From NCBI GenBank assembly GCA_964574395.1, contig CAZNNL010000006.1, forward strand, positions 1-49,998: 49,998 bases of DNA, written 5' to 3'. Shown here in pieces: positions 34,522 through 43,173 of this stretch; within the stretch, counting starts at the first letter, position 1, and every line of letters begins with the position of its first letter. The notes below the pieces were generated by a model. The model was given only the letters and a program-made list of their open reading frames with translations. It did no database searches and was not told where the DNA came from. The stretch comes from JAXGQD01 sp964574395. GTDB taxonomy: Bacteria > Bacillota > Clostridia > Saccharofermentanales > Fastidiosipilaceae. A program made the position numbers and the translations under genes.

Positions 34522-34839
34522 ATGCCCCAGGAAATTTATATCATTTTACTTGTCACTGGCGTGTTATTACTTTACCTGCTCTATCGATTGAAGCTCGTAA
34601 GTAATGATTTGATGCGCATCAAAAAAGGCATGAGCAAGTCAAGCGTTCTTGAAAATCTTGAGACAAAAAAACCCGCTTCCTTGGCCTCATCTGGCATTAA
34701 GCAAGATGTGACGGATGATAGCGAGTTGGTTGCCGTGTTAACAGCTGCGATTATGGCTTATGAAGCAGAAAATTCAAGTGGCGCTGAAAAGTCATTACCA
34801 GCACATGGCTTCATTATTCGTCGCGTTGTCAGAATCTAA
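34522..34839 (+). CDS. Small OadG-like membrane protein
   Basis: This 105-residue protein has one N-terminal hydrophobic helix (IYIILLVTGVLLLYLLYRL, residues 5-23), a charged linker and a C-terminal patch, DDSELVAVLTAAIMAYE followed by GFIIRRVVRI, that resembles the gamma subunit (OadG) of sodium-pumping decarboxylases. No alpha or beta subunit is nearby, so the role is unknown. AAGGA lies before the ATG. It diverges from glgB and converges on prmA. Confidence 0.6.
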   Translation: MPQEIYIILLVTGVLLLYLLYRLKLVSNDLMRIKKGMSKSSVLENLETKKPASLASSGIKQDVTDDSELVAVLTAAIMAYEAENSSGAEKSLPAHGFIIRRVVRI

Positions 34840-34864
34840 GTACCAAACAAATCAAGGCTCTAGG

Positions 34865-35827
34865 TTATTTCCTGTATTTGAGCACAAACCATTCTTCCAT
34901 TTGTTTTTCTTCTAATAATTCGAAGGTCTTTTTGGCAAAAACATCTTTCACCTTTTCCACCTTGTGATCGATTATTCCTCCGATGATTAGGATCCCGCTG
35001 TCTTCAAGTTTGTCGTAATACAAGTTGACTAGGTCAATGTGTACGTCTGCCAGAATGTTGGCAATGATGAAGGAATACGTCTTTTCTTTGGTAGTAGAAA
35101 GCTCTGCAGAATAGGAACGAATGAGGTCTTGACAGTCATTTTGTAGGATATTATCGCTCGCAACTTCAATGGCATTAGGGTCGATATCGATAGCGTCTAC
35201 AAACGTCGCACCAAGTTTAGCAGCGGCAATGGCGAGAACGCCAGAACCGCAGCCAAGATCTAGTATGCTGTGTTGCGATAAAGGCAGCTGATTGGTGTCA
35301 TTGCCCTCCGTAGCCGTTTCATCCAAGACTTGCAAGCAGAGAATGGTTGATGCGTGTTCCCCAGTACCAAACGCGGAACCTGGGTCTAATGCAATGACAA
35401 TTTCGTCATTTTCTGCTTCATATGCTTCCCAAGTGGGGCGAATAACGATGCGCGAGGAGACTTTGATGGGATGATAATGTACTTTCCAAGTTTCAGCCCA
35501 GTCTGATTCGTGTACTTTTTGGCAGGCAACGATGCCTTTGCCAATATCTAAAAAAGAGCTAATTACTTCTAGTTCAGCGGCTATCTGTGACTGCAATGCA
35601 GTTTCGGACTCCGCAGAAAAATAGCCACGAAGACGGACGTAGTCAGGTAGGGCTTTCAAAAATTGCGGGTCAGTAAAGATTAAGGTGTCTGGCGCATTGA
35701 CTAGCCTGCTTATTTCGTCTGGGTCCTCAGTTGCCACCCCTTCTGCACCATTGCGCATAAGCATGTCAGCCACTGCTTCGGAAGCTTCTTCACTCGTATG
35801 AATCTCTAATTCCCACCAACTTGCCAT
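34865..35827 (-). CDS. prmA: Ribosomal protein L11 methyltransferase
   Basis: PrmA trimethylates lysines and the N-terminus of ribosomal protein L11. The 320 residues begin MASWWELEIHTSEEASEAVADML, the L11-recognition domain. The SAM domain has DPGSAFGTGEHAST and LDLGCGSGVLAIAAAKLG, then the NPPY-type stretch IIANILADVHIDL. It is the last gene of the heat-shock operon and its start overlaps the dnaJ stop by 1 bp, as seen with dnaJ-prmA in Bacillus and Clostridium. Confidence 0.95.
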   Translation of the reverse strand: MASWWELEIHTSEEASEAVADMLMRNGAEGVATEDPDEISRLVNAPDTLIFTDPQFLKALPDYVRLRGYFSAESETALQSQIAAELEVISSFLDIGKGIVACQKVHESDWAETWKVHYHPIKVSSRIVIRPTWEAYEAENDEIVIALDPGSAFGTGEHASTILCLQVLDETATEGNDTNQLPLSQHSILDLGCGSGVLAIAAAKLGATFVDAIDIDPNAIEVASDNILQNDCQDLIRSYSAELSTTKEKTYSFIIANILADVHIDLVNLYYDKLEDSGILIIGGIIDHKVEKVKDVFAKKTFELLEEKQMEEWFVLKYRK

Positions 35828-36966
35828 CAGTTAAAGAGGTCCTTTATCTTTTTGAAGAAACTGCCGCGTTTTTGGTAATTACGCTCGTCTAAGCTGCCCT
35901 CAAATTCTCTGAGTCGTCTGGCTTGGTCTTCGTTTAAGTGGCGTGGCACTTCTAAGATGACCGTCACGAAATGGTCGCCTCTTTGACCGGGTCGATTGAT
36001 TATAGGAATACCTTTGCCTTTGATAGAAAGGACATCGCCTGGCTGTGTACCTTCTTTTAGTTTGTAACTGACGTTGCCATCGAGTGTGGGCACTTCTATT
36101 TCTGCGCCCATGGCTAGCTGGCCAAAGGTCAGAGGCACATCGCAATAGGTGTTAAAGCCCTTGCGCTGAAAGAGACTGTGTGGCTTGATGCTTATTTCAA
36201 CATATAAATCGCCGCTCGGTCCGCCATTGTGGCCAACTTCGCCTTCACCACGAAGCGTTAACATCTCGCCGTTGTTAATACCTGCAGGAATTTTGACTTG
36301 AAGTTTTTTGGATTTACTTTTTCTTCCACTTCCACGGCAGACGGTACAGGGGGTGTCAATCTTTTTGCCATCACCACCGCAAGTACGACAGGTCGCTTGT
36401 GTCATGACATTACCAAACATGGTTTGTTGTCTTTGTTGAACAACGCCTGAGCCATTACAAGTTGGGCAGGTTTCAACTTTTGAACCAGGTTCTGCACCGG
36501 TTCCATGACAATGGTCACAGTGGTCCTCGCGATTGAAGCTAATGTCTCTTGTCGTACCAAAAGCTGCTTCGGTAAACTCTAAATTCATGCGATAACGAAG
36601 ATCTGCTCCGCGTCTAGCTGCATTGCGTCTAGCCGCTCCACCACCGCCACCGCCAAAGCCGAAACCGCCACCAAAGAAGGAGCCAAGGATATCGCTCAGG
36701 TCTATGTCGAAGCCACCTGGGCCGCCGAAGCCTTGGCCGTCTACGCCAGCGTGACCGAATTGGTCGTATTGCTGTCTTTTACCTTGATCGGATAGAACGG
36801 AGTACGCCTCGGACGCTTCTTTAAATTTTTCTTCAGCTTCTTTATTATCTGGGTTGACGTCGGGATGATATTTTTTGGCGAGCTTACGGTAAGCCTTTTT
36901 TAATTCTTCATCAGTCGCACTTTTGCCTACTCCAAGCACCTCGTAATAGTCTCTTTTATCTGCCAC
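35827..36966 (-). CDS. dnaJ: Chaperone DnaJ (Hsp40)
   Basis: DnaJ delivers unfolded proteins to DnaK and stimulates its ATPase. The 379-residue protein has the J domain (HPD in YHPDVNPDN), a Gly/Phe-rich region (about 75-110), four zinc-finger repeats (CDHCHGTG, CPTCNGSG, CRTCGGDG, CTVCRGSG) and a C-terminal substrate domain. It is a complete type I DnaJ. A strong hairpin in the 126-bp gap separates it from dnaK. Confidence 0.97.
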   Translation of the reverse strand: MADKRDYYEVLGVGKSATDEELKKAYRKLAKKYHPDVNPDNKEAEEKFKEASEAYSVLSDQGKRQQYDQFGHAGVDGQGFGGPGGFDIDLSDILGSFFGGGFGFGGGGGGAARRNAARRGADLRYRMNLEFTEAAFGTTRDISFNREDHCDHCHGTGAEPGSKVETCPTCNGSGVVQQRQQTMFGNVMTQATCRTCGGDGKKIDTPCTVCRGSGRKSKSKKLQVKIPAGINNGEMLTLRGEGEVGHNGGPSGDLYVEISIKPHSLFQRKGFNTYCDVPLTFGQLAMGAEIEVPTLDGNVSYKLKEGTQPGDVLSIKGKGIPIINRPGQRGDHFVTVILEVPRHLNEDQARRLREFEGSLDERNYQKRGSFFKKIKDLFN

Positions 36967-37021
36967 CGCTAAGACCTCTTTTCATTCTTTTTCTAGTATT
37001 GTGTTTTTTGTATGCTACAGC

Positions 37022-37078
37022 TTAACACGAACAGACGGGACCTGCCTCTAAAAGGCAAAGTCCCCGTCCTTCGTTAAC
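37022..37078 (-). promoter_or_regulatory. Long hairpin between dnaK and dnaJ
   Basis: On the minus strand TTAACGAAGGACGGGGAC pairs imperfectly with GTCCCGTC...TTAA around a GCC/GGC inner stem, spanning about 57 nt. No T-run follows directly. It may be a processing or stabilising hairpin or a partial terminator that lowers dnaJ relative to dnaK. Confidence 0.6.
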
Positions 37079-37092
37079 GCATTTATCGTCTA

Positions 37093-38934
37093 TTAGTTAT
37101 CGCCGCCTGCGTCTTTAAATTCTGCATCATATGTGCCTCCACCTGGAGCAGCGCCACCGTCAAAAGGTTGTTCTGCACCGGCGTTAGGGTCTTCTTGTGG
37201 GGCTTGTTGTTGGTACAATTTTTCTGACAATTTGTAGATTGTCTGTTGTAAAGCTTCTGTATCGTTTTTCATGTCGTCCAAATTATTGGAAGCAATGCTT
37301 GCTTTCAGTTTTTCTACTGCCTCTTTGACCGGCGCTTTATCCTCATCGGTGAGTTTATCGCCTACATCAGTCATCGTTTTTTCTGCAGTGTAAACAGCTG
37401 AGTCTGCATTGTTTTTAGTTTCTACTTCTTCTTTACGTTGTTTGTCTTCTGCAGCAAATTGCTCAGCTTCTTTAACTGCCTTGTCGATGTCTTCTTCAGT
37501 CAGATTCGTAGATGCGGTAATGGTGATGTGTTGTTCACGTCCAGTGCCCTTGTCTAGCGCACTAACGGCTACGATACCGTTGGCATCAATATCAAAGGTA
37601 ACTTCGATCTGAGGAACACCACGTGGTGCGGATGCGATACCATCGAGGATGAAGTTTCCTAGTGATTTGTTGTACTGAGCGATTTCACGCTCACCTTGGA
37701 AAACATGCACGTCAACTTGCGTTTGACCATCTGCAGCGGTTGAGAAGATTTGGCTCTTCTTAGCAGGAATCGTTGTATTACGCTCAATAATTTTGGTGAA
37801 CACACCACCCATGGTTTCGATACCTAGGGATAGTGGTGTGACGTCAAGTAAGACTAGGCCTTTAACAGCACCGGTCAAGACGCCTGCTTGGATGGCTGCA
37901 CCCATGGCGACACATTCGTCAGGGTTGATGCCTTTGAATGGTTCTTTGCCAAAGAAACGTTGCACTGCTTCTTGCACAGCAGGTGTACGGGTTGATCCAC
38001 CAACCAACAAGATTTTGTCAATTTCATTTTTCTCTAGACCGGAGTCCTTCAATGCGGCGCGCAAGGGAACCATGGTCTTTTCAATTAAATCAGCAGTCAG
38101 TTCGTCGAATTTAGCACGGGTAAGACTCATGTCGAGATGCTTGGTGCCACTGGCGTCTGCCGTGATGTAAGGTAGATTGATGCTGGTTTGGGCTACGCTT
38201 GATAGTTCAATTTTGGCCTTCTCTGCTGCATCTCTAAGACGTTGATAAGCCATTTTATCGGTGGTCAAATCTATGCCGTCTGACATTTTGAACTCTGCGA
38301 CCATCCAGTCAACGATTTTTTGGTCAAAATCGTCGCCACCTAGGCGGTTGTTACCATTGGTAGCAAGAACTTCGAACACGCCATCGCCGATTTCCAATAA
38401 GGATACGTCGAAGGTACCGCCACCTAAGTCAAAGACTAAGATTTTTTGATCATGTTCTTTGTCTAAGCCATAAGCTAAGGCTGCCGCGGTGGGCTCGTTG
38501 ATGATACGCAAGACTTCAAGACCAGCGATTTTTCCTGCGTCTTTGGTTGCTTGACGTTGTGCGTCTGAGAAGTATGCGGGAACCGTAATAACGGCTTGGC
38601 TGACGGTTTCACCGAGGTAAGCTTCGGCGTCTGTTTTTAGTTTTTGTAAAATCATCGCTGAAATCTCTTGTGGTGAATAATCTTTGCCATCAATATTGAC
38701 TTTGTGTGTGCTACCCATTTCACGTTTGATTGATTGAACCGTACGATCAGGGTTAGTAACGGCTTGACGTTTGGCAATTTGACCTACTAAACGCTCGCCT
38801 GATTTGGTAAATGCTACTACTGAAGATGTTGTTCTAGCACCTTCTGAATTGGGAATGACAACTGGCTCACCTGCTTCTAATACAGCCACGCATGAGTTGG
38901 TTGTTCCTAAATCGATTCCTATAACTTTTGACAT
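37093..38934 (-). CDS. dnaK: Chaperone DnaK (Hsp70)
   Basis: DnaK folds proteins in an ATP cycle with DnaJ and GrpE. From the ATG at 38934 (AGGAGGAAAC upstream) it has 613 residues. IGIDLGTTNSCVAVLE, VPAYFSDAQRQATKDAG, VFDLGGGTFDVSLLEIG and LLVGGSTRTPAVQ are the ATPase signatures. The N-terminal domain lacks the roughly 25-residue insert of Gram-negative DnaK, supporting a Gram-positive host. The C-terminus is the usual Gly/Asn/Glu-rich tail. No dispersed octamer occurs in the gene. Confidence 0.98.
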   Translation of the reverse strand: MSKVIGIDLGTTNSCVAVLEAGEPVVIPNSEGARTTSSVVAFTKSGERLVGQIAKRQAVTNPDRTVQSIKREMGSTHKVNIDGKDYSPQEISAMILQKLKTDAEAYLGETVSQAVITVPAYFSDAQRQATKDAGKIAGLEVLRIINEPTAAALAYGLDKEHDQKILVFDLGGGTFDVSLLEIGDGVFEVLATNGNNRLGGDDFDQKIVDWMVAEFKMSDGIDLTTDKMAYQRLRDAAEKAKIELSSVAQTSINLPYITADASGTKHLDMSLTRAKFDELTADLIEKTMVPLRAALKDSGLEKNEIDKILLVGGSTRTPAVQEAVQRFFGKEPFKGINPDECVAMGAAIQAGVLTGAVKGLVLLDVTPLSLGIETMGGVFTKIIERNTTIPAKKSQIFSTAADGQTQVDVHVFQGEREIAQYNKSLGNFILDGIASAPRGVPQIEVTFDIDANGIVAVSALDKGTGREQHITITASTNLTEEDIDKAVKEAEQFAAEDKQRKEEVETKNNADSAVYTAEKTMTDVGDKLTDEDKAPVKEAVEKLKASIASNNLDDMKNDTEALQQTIYKLSEKLYQQQAPQEDPNAGAEQPFDGGAAPGGGTYDAEFKDAGGDN

Positions 38935-39022
38935 ATTATGTTTCCTCCTAAAATGTTCCATTTTGGCAAATTGTTCTATATTAATTCAGTGTTTTCACTG
39001 TTCACTGTTTTTGGCAAAACTA

Positions 39023-39661
39023 CTAATTAGCTACCTTTACTACACTGTGGCGCAAAACCTTGTCCCCCACCTTATAGCCCTTCAAGAAAACTTCGACGAT
39101 TTCGCCTGTTCCCTTGCCTTCATCTTCGATGTGCATCACTGCCTCATGTAGTGCTGGGTCGAATGTTTCTCCAAGTGCAGGTATTTCTGTAACTTTCAGT
39201 TTGCCCATGACATCCTCGGCTTGTTTTTGAACCAAGGTGACGCCATCTGCCGCTAATTTTGATTCTTCGTGTTCGATGCCTTGCATCGCTTTCAGGGCAC
39301 GCTCCAAATTGTCTAAAACAGGTAACCATAAGGCACAGACATCTGCAATTGATTTTGTGTAAAGCTCATCTTTTTCCTGACGAGATCTTTTTCTGAAGTT
39401 GTCATACTCAGCGGCTAGACGCAATTTGACGTCATTTGCTTCATTGAGATCTTCTTTAAGGGCATCGATTTCGCTTTGCATCTCATCGATGTCTACAACT
39501 GTCGCAGAATCTTCATTCGCATCGTCTTGGACTGCTTCCGTTTCAAGGTCCTCTGTCTCTACTACTTCTGCCTCGTCAACTGCGAGATTATCTTCGTCGC
39601 GCAAATGGTCTTGCTCTTTTGCTTTATCTGTTTTTTCTTTTTTGCTTTTCTGCCTATGCAT
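39023..39661 (-). CDS. grpE: Nucleotide exchange factor GrpE
   Basis: GrpE releases ADP from DnaK. The 212 residues start with a long acidic, low-complexity N-terminus (about 1-65), then the coiled-coil and ELYTKSIADVCALWLPVLDNLERAL, and the C-terminal beta domain with FDPALHEAVMHIEDEGKGTGEIVEVFLKGY, the family signature. It overlaps hrcA by 8 bp; GGAGG lies before the ATG. Confidence 0.96.
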   Translation of the reverse strand: MHRQKSKKEKTDKAKEQDHLRDEDNLAVDEAEVVETEDLETEAVQDDANEDSATVVDIDEMQSEIDALKEDLNEANDVKLRLAAEYDNFRKRSRQEKDELYTKSIADVCALWLPVLDNLERALKAMQGIEHEESKLAADGVTLVQKQAEDVMGKLKVTEIPALGETFDPALHEAVMHIEDEGKGTGEIVEVFLKGYKVGDKVLRHSVVKVAN

Positions 39662-40769
39662 GCCTGTTTTCCTCCGTATGTATCAATTCATCCATTGCCT
39701 CTCGAACAAATGAGATCCGAGAGATGACTTTACTGTATTCCATGCGCCTTGGGCCAACAACACCGATGCTGCCCATTATTTTGTCGTTGATTTTATAAGT
39801 ACTGGTAACGAAACTACAGTCTTTTAAGCTATCCACTGCAAGTTCCTGACCAATGCGAATCATAAAATCCGGTTTTTTCGAATTGTGAGCTAAAAGACCA
39901 GTCTCAGTTTCTGTTTCTGAGGTGGATTCTGCTTGAGGGTTCGTTTTGCCATGCTTATGCTCCATCAAACCGACAATCAGACCATTTTGTGAAAGCGTAT
40001 CGACAATTGCTCTGGCTTTTCCCATCGATTGAAATTCCGGATGGGTAAAAATATTGGGCATGCCATCGACATAGCTATCAAGATTTTCGGCTTGTTTTAT
40101 TGAAACGTAGGTCTCGTATAAGACTTGGTTCAATAAGCTTTCTGGCAAAACCACACCCTGCACCGCGGTCGCCACGGTCACCAAAGTAATATCTTCCAAA
40201 GACATCCCCGCCAAGTTCTGCTCACAAGCTTGGGCAATTTGTTGCAACTGCTCTGCATCCAACAAATCAGGGATACGCACAACACGGTCTTTCACCAAAC
40301 CTGCGCTCACGACCACAACTACCAAAGCACGACCGGGCTCAATCATCAGCATCTTAATCTGCGAAAGCTGACTTTGAGTCAAACGTGGAGTAAGGGCAAC
40401 TGATGTGTAACCTGTCGAAGTAGAAAGCACCGCTGAAGCACTCTTCAGAAGCTCGGGCAGATCTTTGAAATCATTCTGCAAAGATTTACGGACATTTTCT
40501 CGCGTCGCTTCATCTAGCTTATCAACGGTTACCAAGGAATCTACATAAGCACGGTAGCCTTTGTCTGACGGGACACGGCCAGCTGAGGTATGTGGGGACT
40601 CTAGATAGCCTTGTTGCTCCAGCTCTGCCATGGTGTTGCGCACGGTAGCTGAGCTTAGCGCTAGCTCGAATTTTTCAACTAATGTTTTGGAGCCCACGGG
40701 TTCTGCAGTCTCGATATAATCATCGACAACTGCCTTGAGTATGGTTCTTTTACGTTGATCCAAGCTCAT
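39654..40769 (-). CDS. hrcA: Heat-inducible repressor HrcA
   Basis: HrcA binds CIRCE and represses chaperone genes. From the ATG at 40769 (AAAGGAG upstream) it has 371 residues, about 25 longer than usual. The winged helix reads ILKAVVDDYIETAEPVGSKTLVEKF and SSATVRNTMAELEQQGYLESPHTSAGRVPSDKGYR. A Ser/Thr/Glu-rich insert (KHGKTNPQAESTSETETETG) lies in the C-terminal half before the family end SIGVVGPRRMEYSKVI. It is the first gene of the heat-shock operon, next to its own operator. Confidence 0.96.
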   Translation of the reverse strand: MSLDQRKRTILKAVVDDYIETAEPVGSKTLVEKFELALSSATVRNTMAELEQQGYLESPHTSAGRVPSDKGYRAYVDSLVTVDKLDEATRENVRKSLQNDFKDLPELLKSASAVLSTSTGYTSVALTPRLTQSQLSQIKMLMIEPGRALVVVVVSAGLVKDRVVRIPDLLDAEQLQQIAQACEQNLAGMSLEDITLVTVATAVQGVVLPESLLNQVLYETYVSIKQAENLDSYVDGMPNIFTHPEFQSMGKARAIVDTLSQNGLIVGLMEHKHGKTNPQAESTSETETETGLLAHNSKKPDFMIRIGQELAVDSLKDCSFVTSTYKINDKIMGSIGVVGPRRMEYSKVISRISFVREAMDELIHTEENRHA

Positions 40770-40790
40770 ACATGTGCTCCTTTGCATTTT

Positions 40791-40817
40791 TTAGCACTCA
40801 ATAGGTCTGAGTGCTAA
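40791..40817 (-). promoter_or_regulatory. CIRCE operator (HrcA binding site)
   Basis: TTAGCACTC-N9-GAGTGCTAA is a perfect match to the CIRCE consensus. It lies 22 bp before the hrcA ATG and just downstream of the promoter, so HrcA controls the whole hrcA-grpE-dnaK-dnaJ-prmA operon. Confidence 0.98.
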
Positions 40818-40821
40818 AACA

Positions 40822-40850
40822 AATTTACACCCTTCACAAATGAATGTCAA
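40822..40850 (-). promoter_or_regulatory. Sigma-A promoter of the heat-shock operon
   Basis: TTGACA (40845-40850) and TAAATT (40822-40827) are exactly 17 bp apart on the minus strand, and CIRCE begins 4 bp after the -10 box, the classical arrangement. Confidence 0.9.
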
Positions 40851-40931
40851 GGAAAATCAAAGTCGCTTGGAAAAAATCACATTTTGGACATAATTAGGTA
40901 AGTTTGTGGGGCTTGGTGCAGCAAATTACAA

Positions 40932-41009
40932 GGGGGGGGTCCTGGGGGTGGACAGTTTTGACGCTCTCGGGGAGTCACCGCTACGAGAGCGACAATTTTG
41001 ACCAGGGAG
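40932..41009. mobile_element. 78-bp hairpin element flanked by 8-bp direct repeats
   Basis: Perfect direct repeats AATTACAA (40924-40931 and 41010-41017) flank 78 bp. Inside, GCTCTCG and CGAGAGC form a 7-bp inverted repeat, and their flanks (GGACAGTTTTGAC and GACAATTTTGACC) are partly repeated in inverse order. An eight-G run and GGGGG lie at the left end. The direct repeats look like a target duplication, so this may be a miniature element or the scar of an insertion sequence, possibly IS21-like. No transposase is present. The rest of the 40851-41027 gap has no gene. Confidence 0.45.
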
Positions 41010-41027
41010 AATTACAAATTCAGCGCC

Positions 41028-42449
41028 TTAGACAAACTCTTGAAATACTTCATTTCCGAAGTCCAGTCCTTTCAGACTCAAACGCCATTTTTCATCTGCG
41101 TTCTCAAGATCCTCTTCCAACACGAGCAAGTCTTGCTCAACCAAGAAGGCTAGTTTTTCCGCGATTTCTGCTGGTATCTCGGCTTTAAAGCGCTGTGTGA
41201 AAGCTTGAAGGCTTACTCCATCACGTAAGCGCAAGCCTAAAAGGAAAAACTCGCGCATTGCTTCTTCTCGATCGATGGTTACGCAGTCTTCCAAACAAGG
41301 ATTTAATTGCTTTATGGGAAGTTCAGTCCCTACCAAAATTACCTGTGGATTTTTTGATTTTGCATCACTCGTAAACCCACTCAAATCTTTTTCAGCAATA
41401 CCCAAACCTTTATTGGCAACGTCCGCATCATTTGGCGCGACAGAGAAATTCTCCAAGTACGCAGCAAAGTCACAAGTCTGGGTACAGCGCTGCCCCGCAA
41501 TATAAGAGGAAGCAGAAACACCAAAACCCCAATACGGTTCGGCACGCCAATAGACCTGGTTATGCTTGCTCGCGTAGCCAGCTTTGGCGAAGTTGGAGAC
41601 TTCGTAGTGACGGTAGCCTTCCTCGTTCATATACTCTCGGCAAAAATGATACATCGCCCGCTCCTCCTCTGGTGTGGGCAAAGGAGCGTACAATGAATCT
41701 TGTTCGGACTTTGCCACCGTATCGGACTTTGCCATCGACACCCTTGGCTCGCCTCGTGCTGCCTCATGAAAATAGCGCGCGTAAAATGGCGTATCTTCCT
41801 CAATGCCTAAAGAGTAGATCGAAAAATGTGGTACGTCCTCTTTTAACAAAATTTCTAAGTCAACGGCCAAATCGTCCATGGTTTGCCCTGGTAGGCCAAT
41901 CATTAAATCGACGGACAAGTTGAGAAAACCAGAACGTCGGGCTTTGCGAATGGCCGTTCTTGCGGTCTCCGCATCATGCAGTCGTTCAAGGCGCTGTAAC
42001 AAATGGTCATTGAGAGACTGCACGCCTAGGCTCAGGCGATTCACGCCTGCCGCTCGGTAAGCCAAAAATTTATCGGACTCCGCACTATCAGGATTGGCTT
42101 CCAAGGTGATTTCACAATCATCATGAATCCCATAGTTAGTATCCAGGGCGGTCAAAATTCTTTGCACATGTTCTGCTTCGAGCAGGCTGGGGGTTCCGCC
42201 GCCAAAGTATATTGAATCCAGGCGTTCGCGTTGCTGAAAAAGCTGCTTGAGGGCTGACATTTGTGTTATTTCGTTGATCAGGGCATTTACGTATAAATCT
42301 ATGTCTTCAGCTGTTGCGACAAAGGAATAAAAGTCGCAATAACCACATTTTTTTCGGCAAAAAGGCACATGAATATAGGCTGCCCTCGGCCCTCTAGCCA
42401 TGGGATTTGTCTGGATAATTTTGCTTGTCTCGTTGTTTGTCTGGGTCAT
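41028..42449 (-). CDS. hemW: HemW-like radical SAM protein (heme chaperone)
   Basis: The protein has 473 residues, about 80 more than usual HemW. AAYIHVPFCRKKCGYCDF carries the radical-SAM cysteines (Cys31, Cys35, Cys38); IYFGGGTPSLL, VNRLSLGVQSLNDHLLQRLERLH and DLMIGLPGQTMDD follow. Two insertions stand out: a Ser/Asp/Lys-rich segment near 240-265 made partly by an 18-bp tandem repeat (SDTVAKSEQ; around 41703-41738) and another of about 45 residues near 370-400. The start is taken at 42449 with a weak site; it overlaps the DUF4276 gene by 56 bp. An ATG at 42401 is possible. Confidence 0.88.
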   Translation of the reverse strand: MTQTNNETSKIIQTNPMARGPRAAYIHVPFCRKKCGYCDFYSFVATAEDIDLYVNALINEITQMSALKQLFQQRERLDSIYFGGGTPSLLEAEHVQRILTALDTNYGIHDDCEITLEANPDSAESDKFLAYRAAGVNRLSLGVQSLNDHLLQRLERLHDAETARTAIRKARRSGFLNLSVDLMIGLPGQTMDDLAVDLEILLKEDVPHFSIYSLGIEEDTPFYARYFHEAARGEPRVSMAKSDTVAKSEQDSLYAPLPTPEEERAMYHFCREYMNEEGYRHYEVSNFAKAGYASKHNQVYWRAEPYWGFGVSASSYIAGQRCTQTCDFAAYLENFSVAPNDADVANKGLGIAEKDLSGFTSDAKSKNPQVILVGTELPIKQLNPCLEDCVTIDREEAMREFFLLGLRLRDGVSLQAFTQRFKAEIPAEIAEKLAFLVEQDLLVLEEDLENADEKWRLSLKGLDFGNEVFQEFV

Positions 42450-43173
42450 ATTCTTCGTTGCTTCTTTCTAAGATGCTCTCCGGATTTGTTAAAACAAATG
42501 TTAATGCTTTATTGAAGCGTTTAAAACTGGGGGATAAATTGCGTTCAGGTTCGAGGTGTGGGGAGATTTTAGCAGCCCACTCGGCTTTGTACATGCCGAC
42601 GGCTGGGTAACCGGTCTCAATCAGGCTTTCAGCCTTGTCGCCCATCACCGTTCGGGCCAAAACTTCCCATGTTCCGCAGATGCTATCCTGTTCATACGCA
42701 TCAAGAATCTTTAAATTCGCTTCGGGATAGGCGGCTACTATGGCGTCGCGATCGCCCAGCAGCCAGGCTTCTAGTTCTTCCACAGCCAGGCCAATGATGA
42801 CCGACTTGTGGGGAGCAATTTGTCTCGCCGCGAAACGGATGCTATTGAACAGCTGGCGGCTGTCGTTTTGGTCACTATCGAGAATAATCAGGATGAGGTC
42901 TGCGCCACTGCCAGTATCAAGTGTGTTGTACGCTCTTAATTTGGCTGGCAAAAGACCAAGAAGATTCGAGGCATAGCGCTCTGGTTTCTTGTGTAAATCT
43001 TTTGGCAAACTGCCGCCACCTCTGTGTGGACGGATGGCAAGACTCCAGCTGGCGGTGCTGCCGGCGTGTTCGAAGCTGGCTAGGATTTTTTCGAGAAGGC
43101 CAGCGATGATCATGCCGCCGGAGCGGTCTTCAACGAGGGCTTCGATGGTGTAGTTTGGTTTTGCCAAAATCAT
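42394..43173 (-). CDS. DUF4276-family protein, TOPRIM-like partner of an AAA ATPase
   Basis: The 259-residue protein matches DUF4276. An early acidic motif, EALVEDRSGG (11-20), resembles the TOPRIM Glu motif, and LIILDSDQND (95-104) provides a D-x-D pair. IGLAVEELEAWLLGD (127-141) is typical of the family. Such proteins are often encoded beside AAA ATPases, and here the start overlaps the ATPase stop by 1 bp. A nuclease in a split OLD/PARIS-like immune module is a plausible role, but that is inference. It carries the dispersed octamer at its start (43159-43166) and at 42946-42953, arguing against very recent arrival. Confidence 0.75.
   Translation of the reverse strand: MILAKPNYTIEALVEDRSGGMIIAGLLEKILASFEHAGSTASWSLAIRPHRGGGSLPKDLHKKPERYASNLLGLLPAKLRAYNTLDTGSGADLILIILDSDQNDSRQLFNSIRFAARQIAPHKSVIIGLAVEELEAWLLGDRDAIVAAYPEANLKILDAYEQDSICGTWEVLARTVMGDKAESLIETGYPAVGMYKAEWAAKISPHLEPERNLSPSFKRFNKALTFVLTNPESILERSNEEYDPDKQRDKQNYPDKSHG

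Noticed and set aside
41432..41923. 163-codon ORF opposite hemW
   Set aside because: Antisense shadow, high in Arg/Ser/Pro as expected of a complementary frame, with no start signals.
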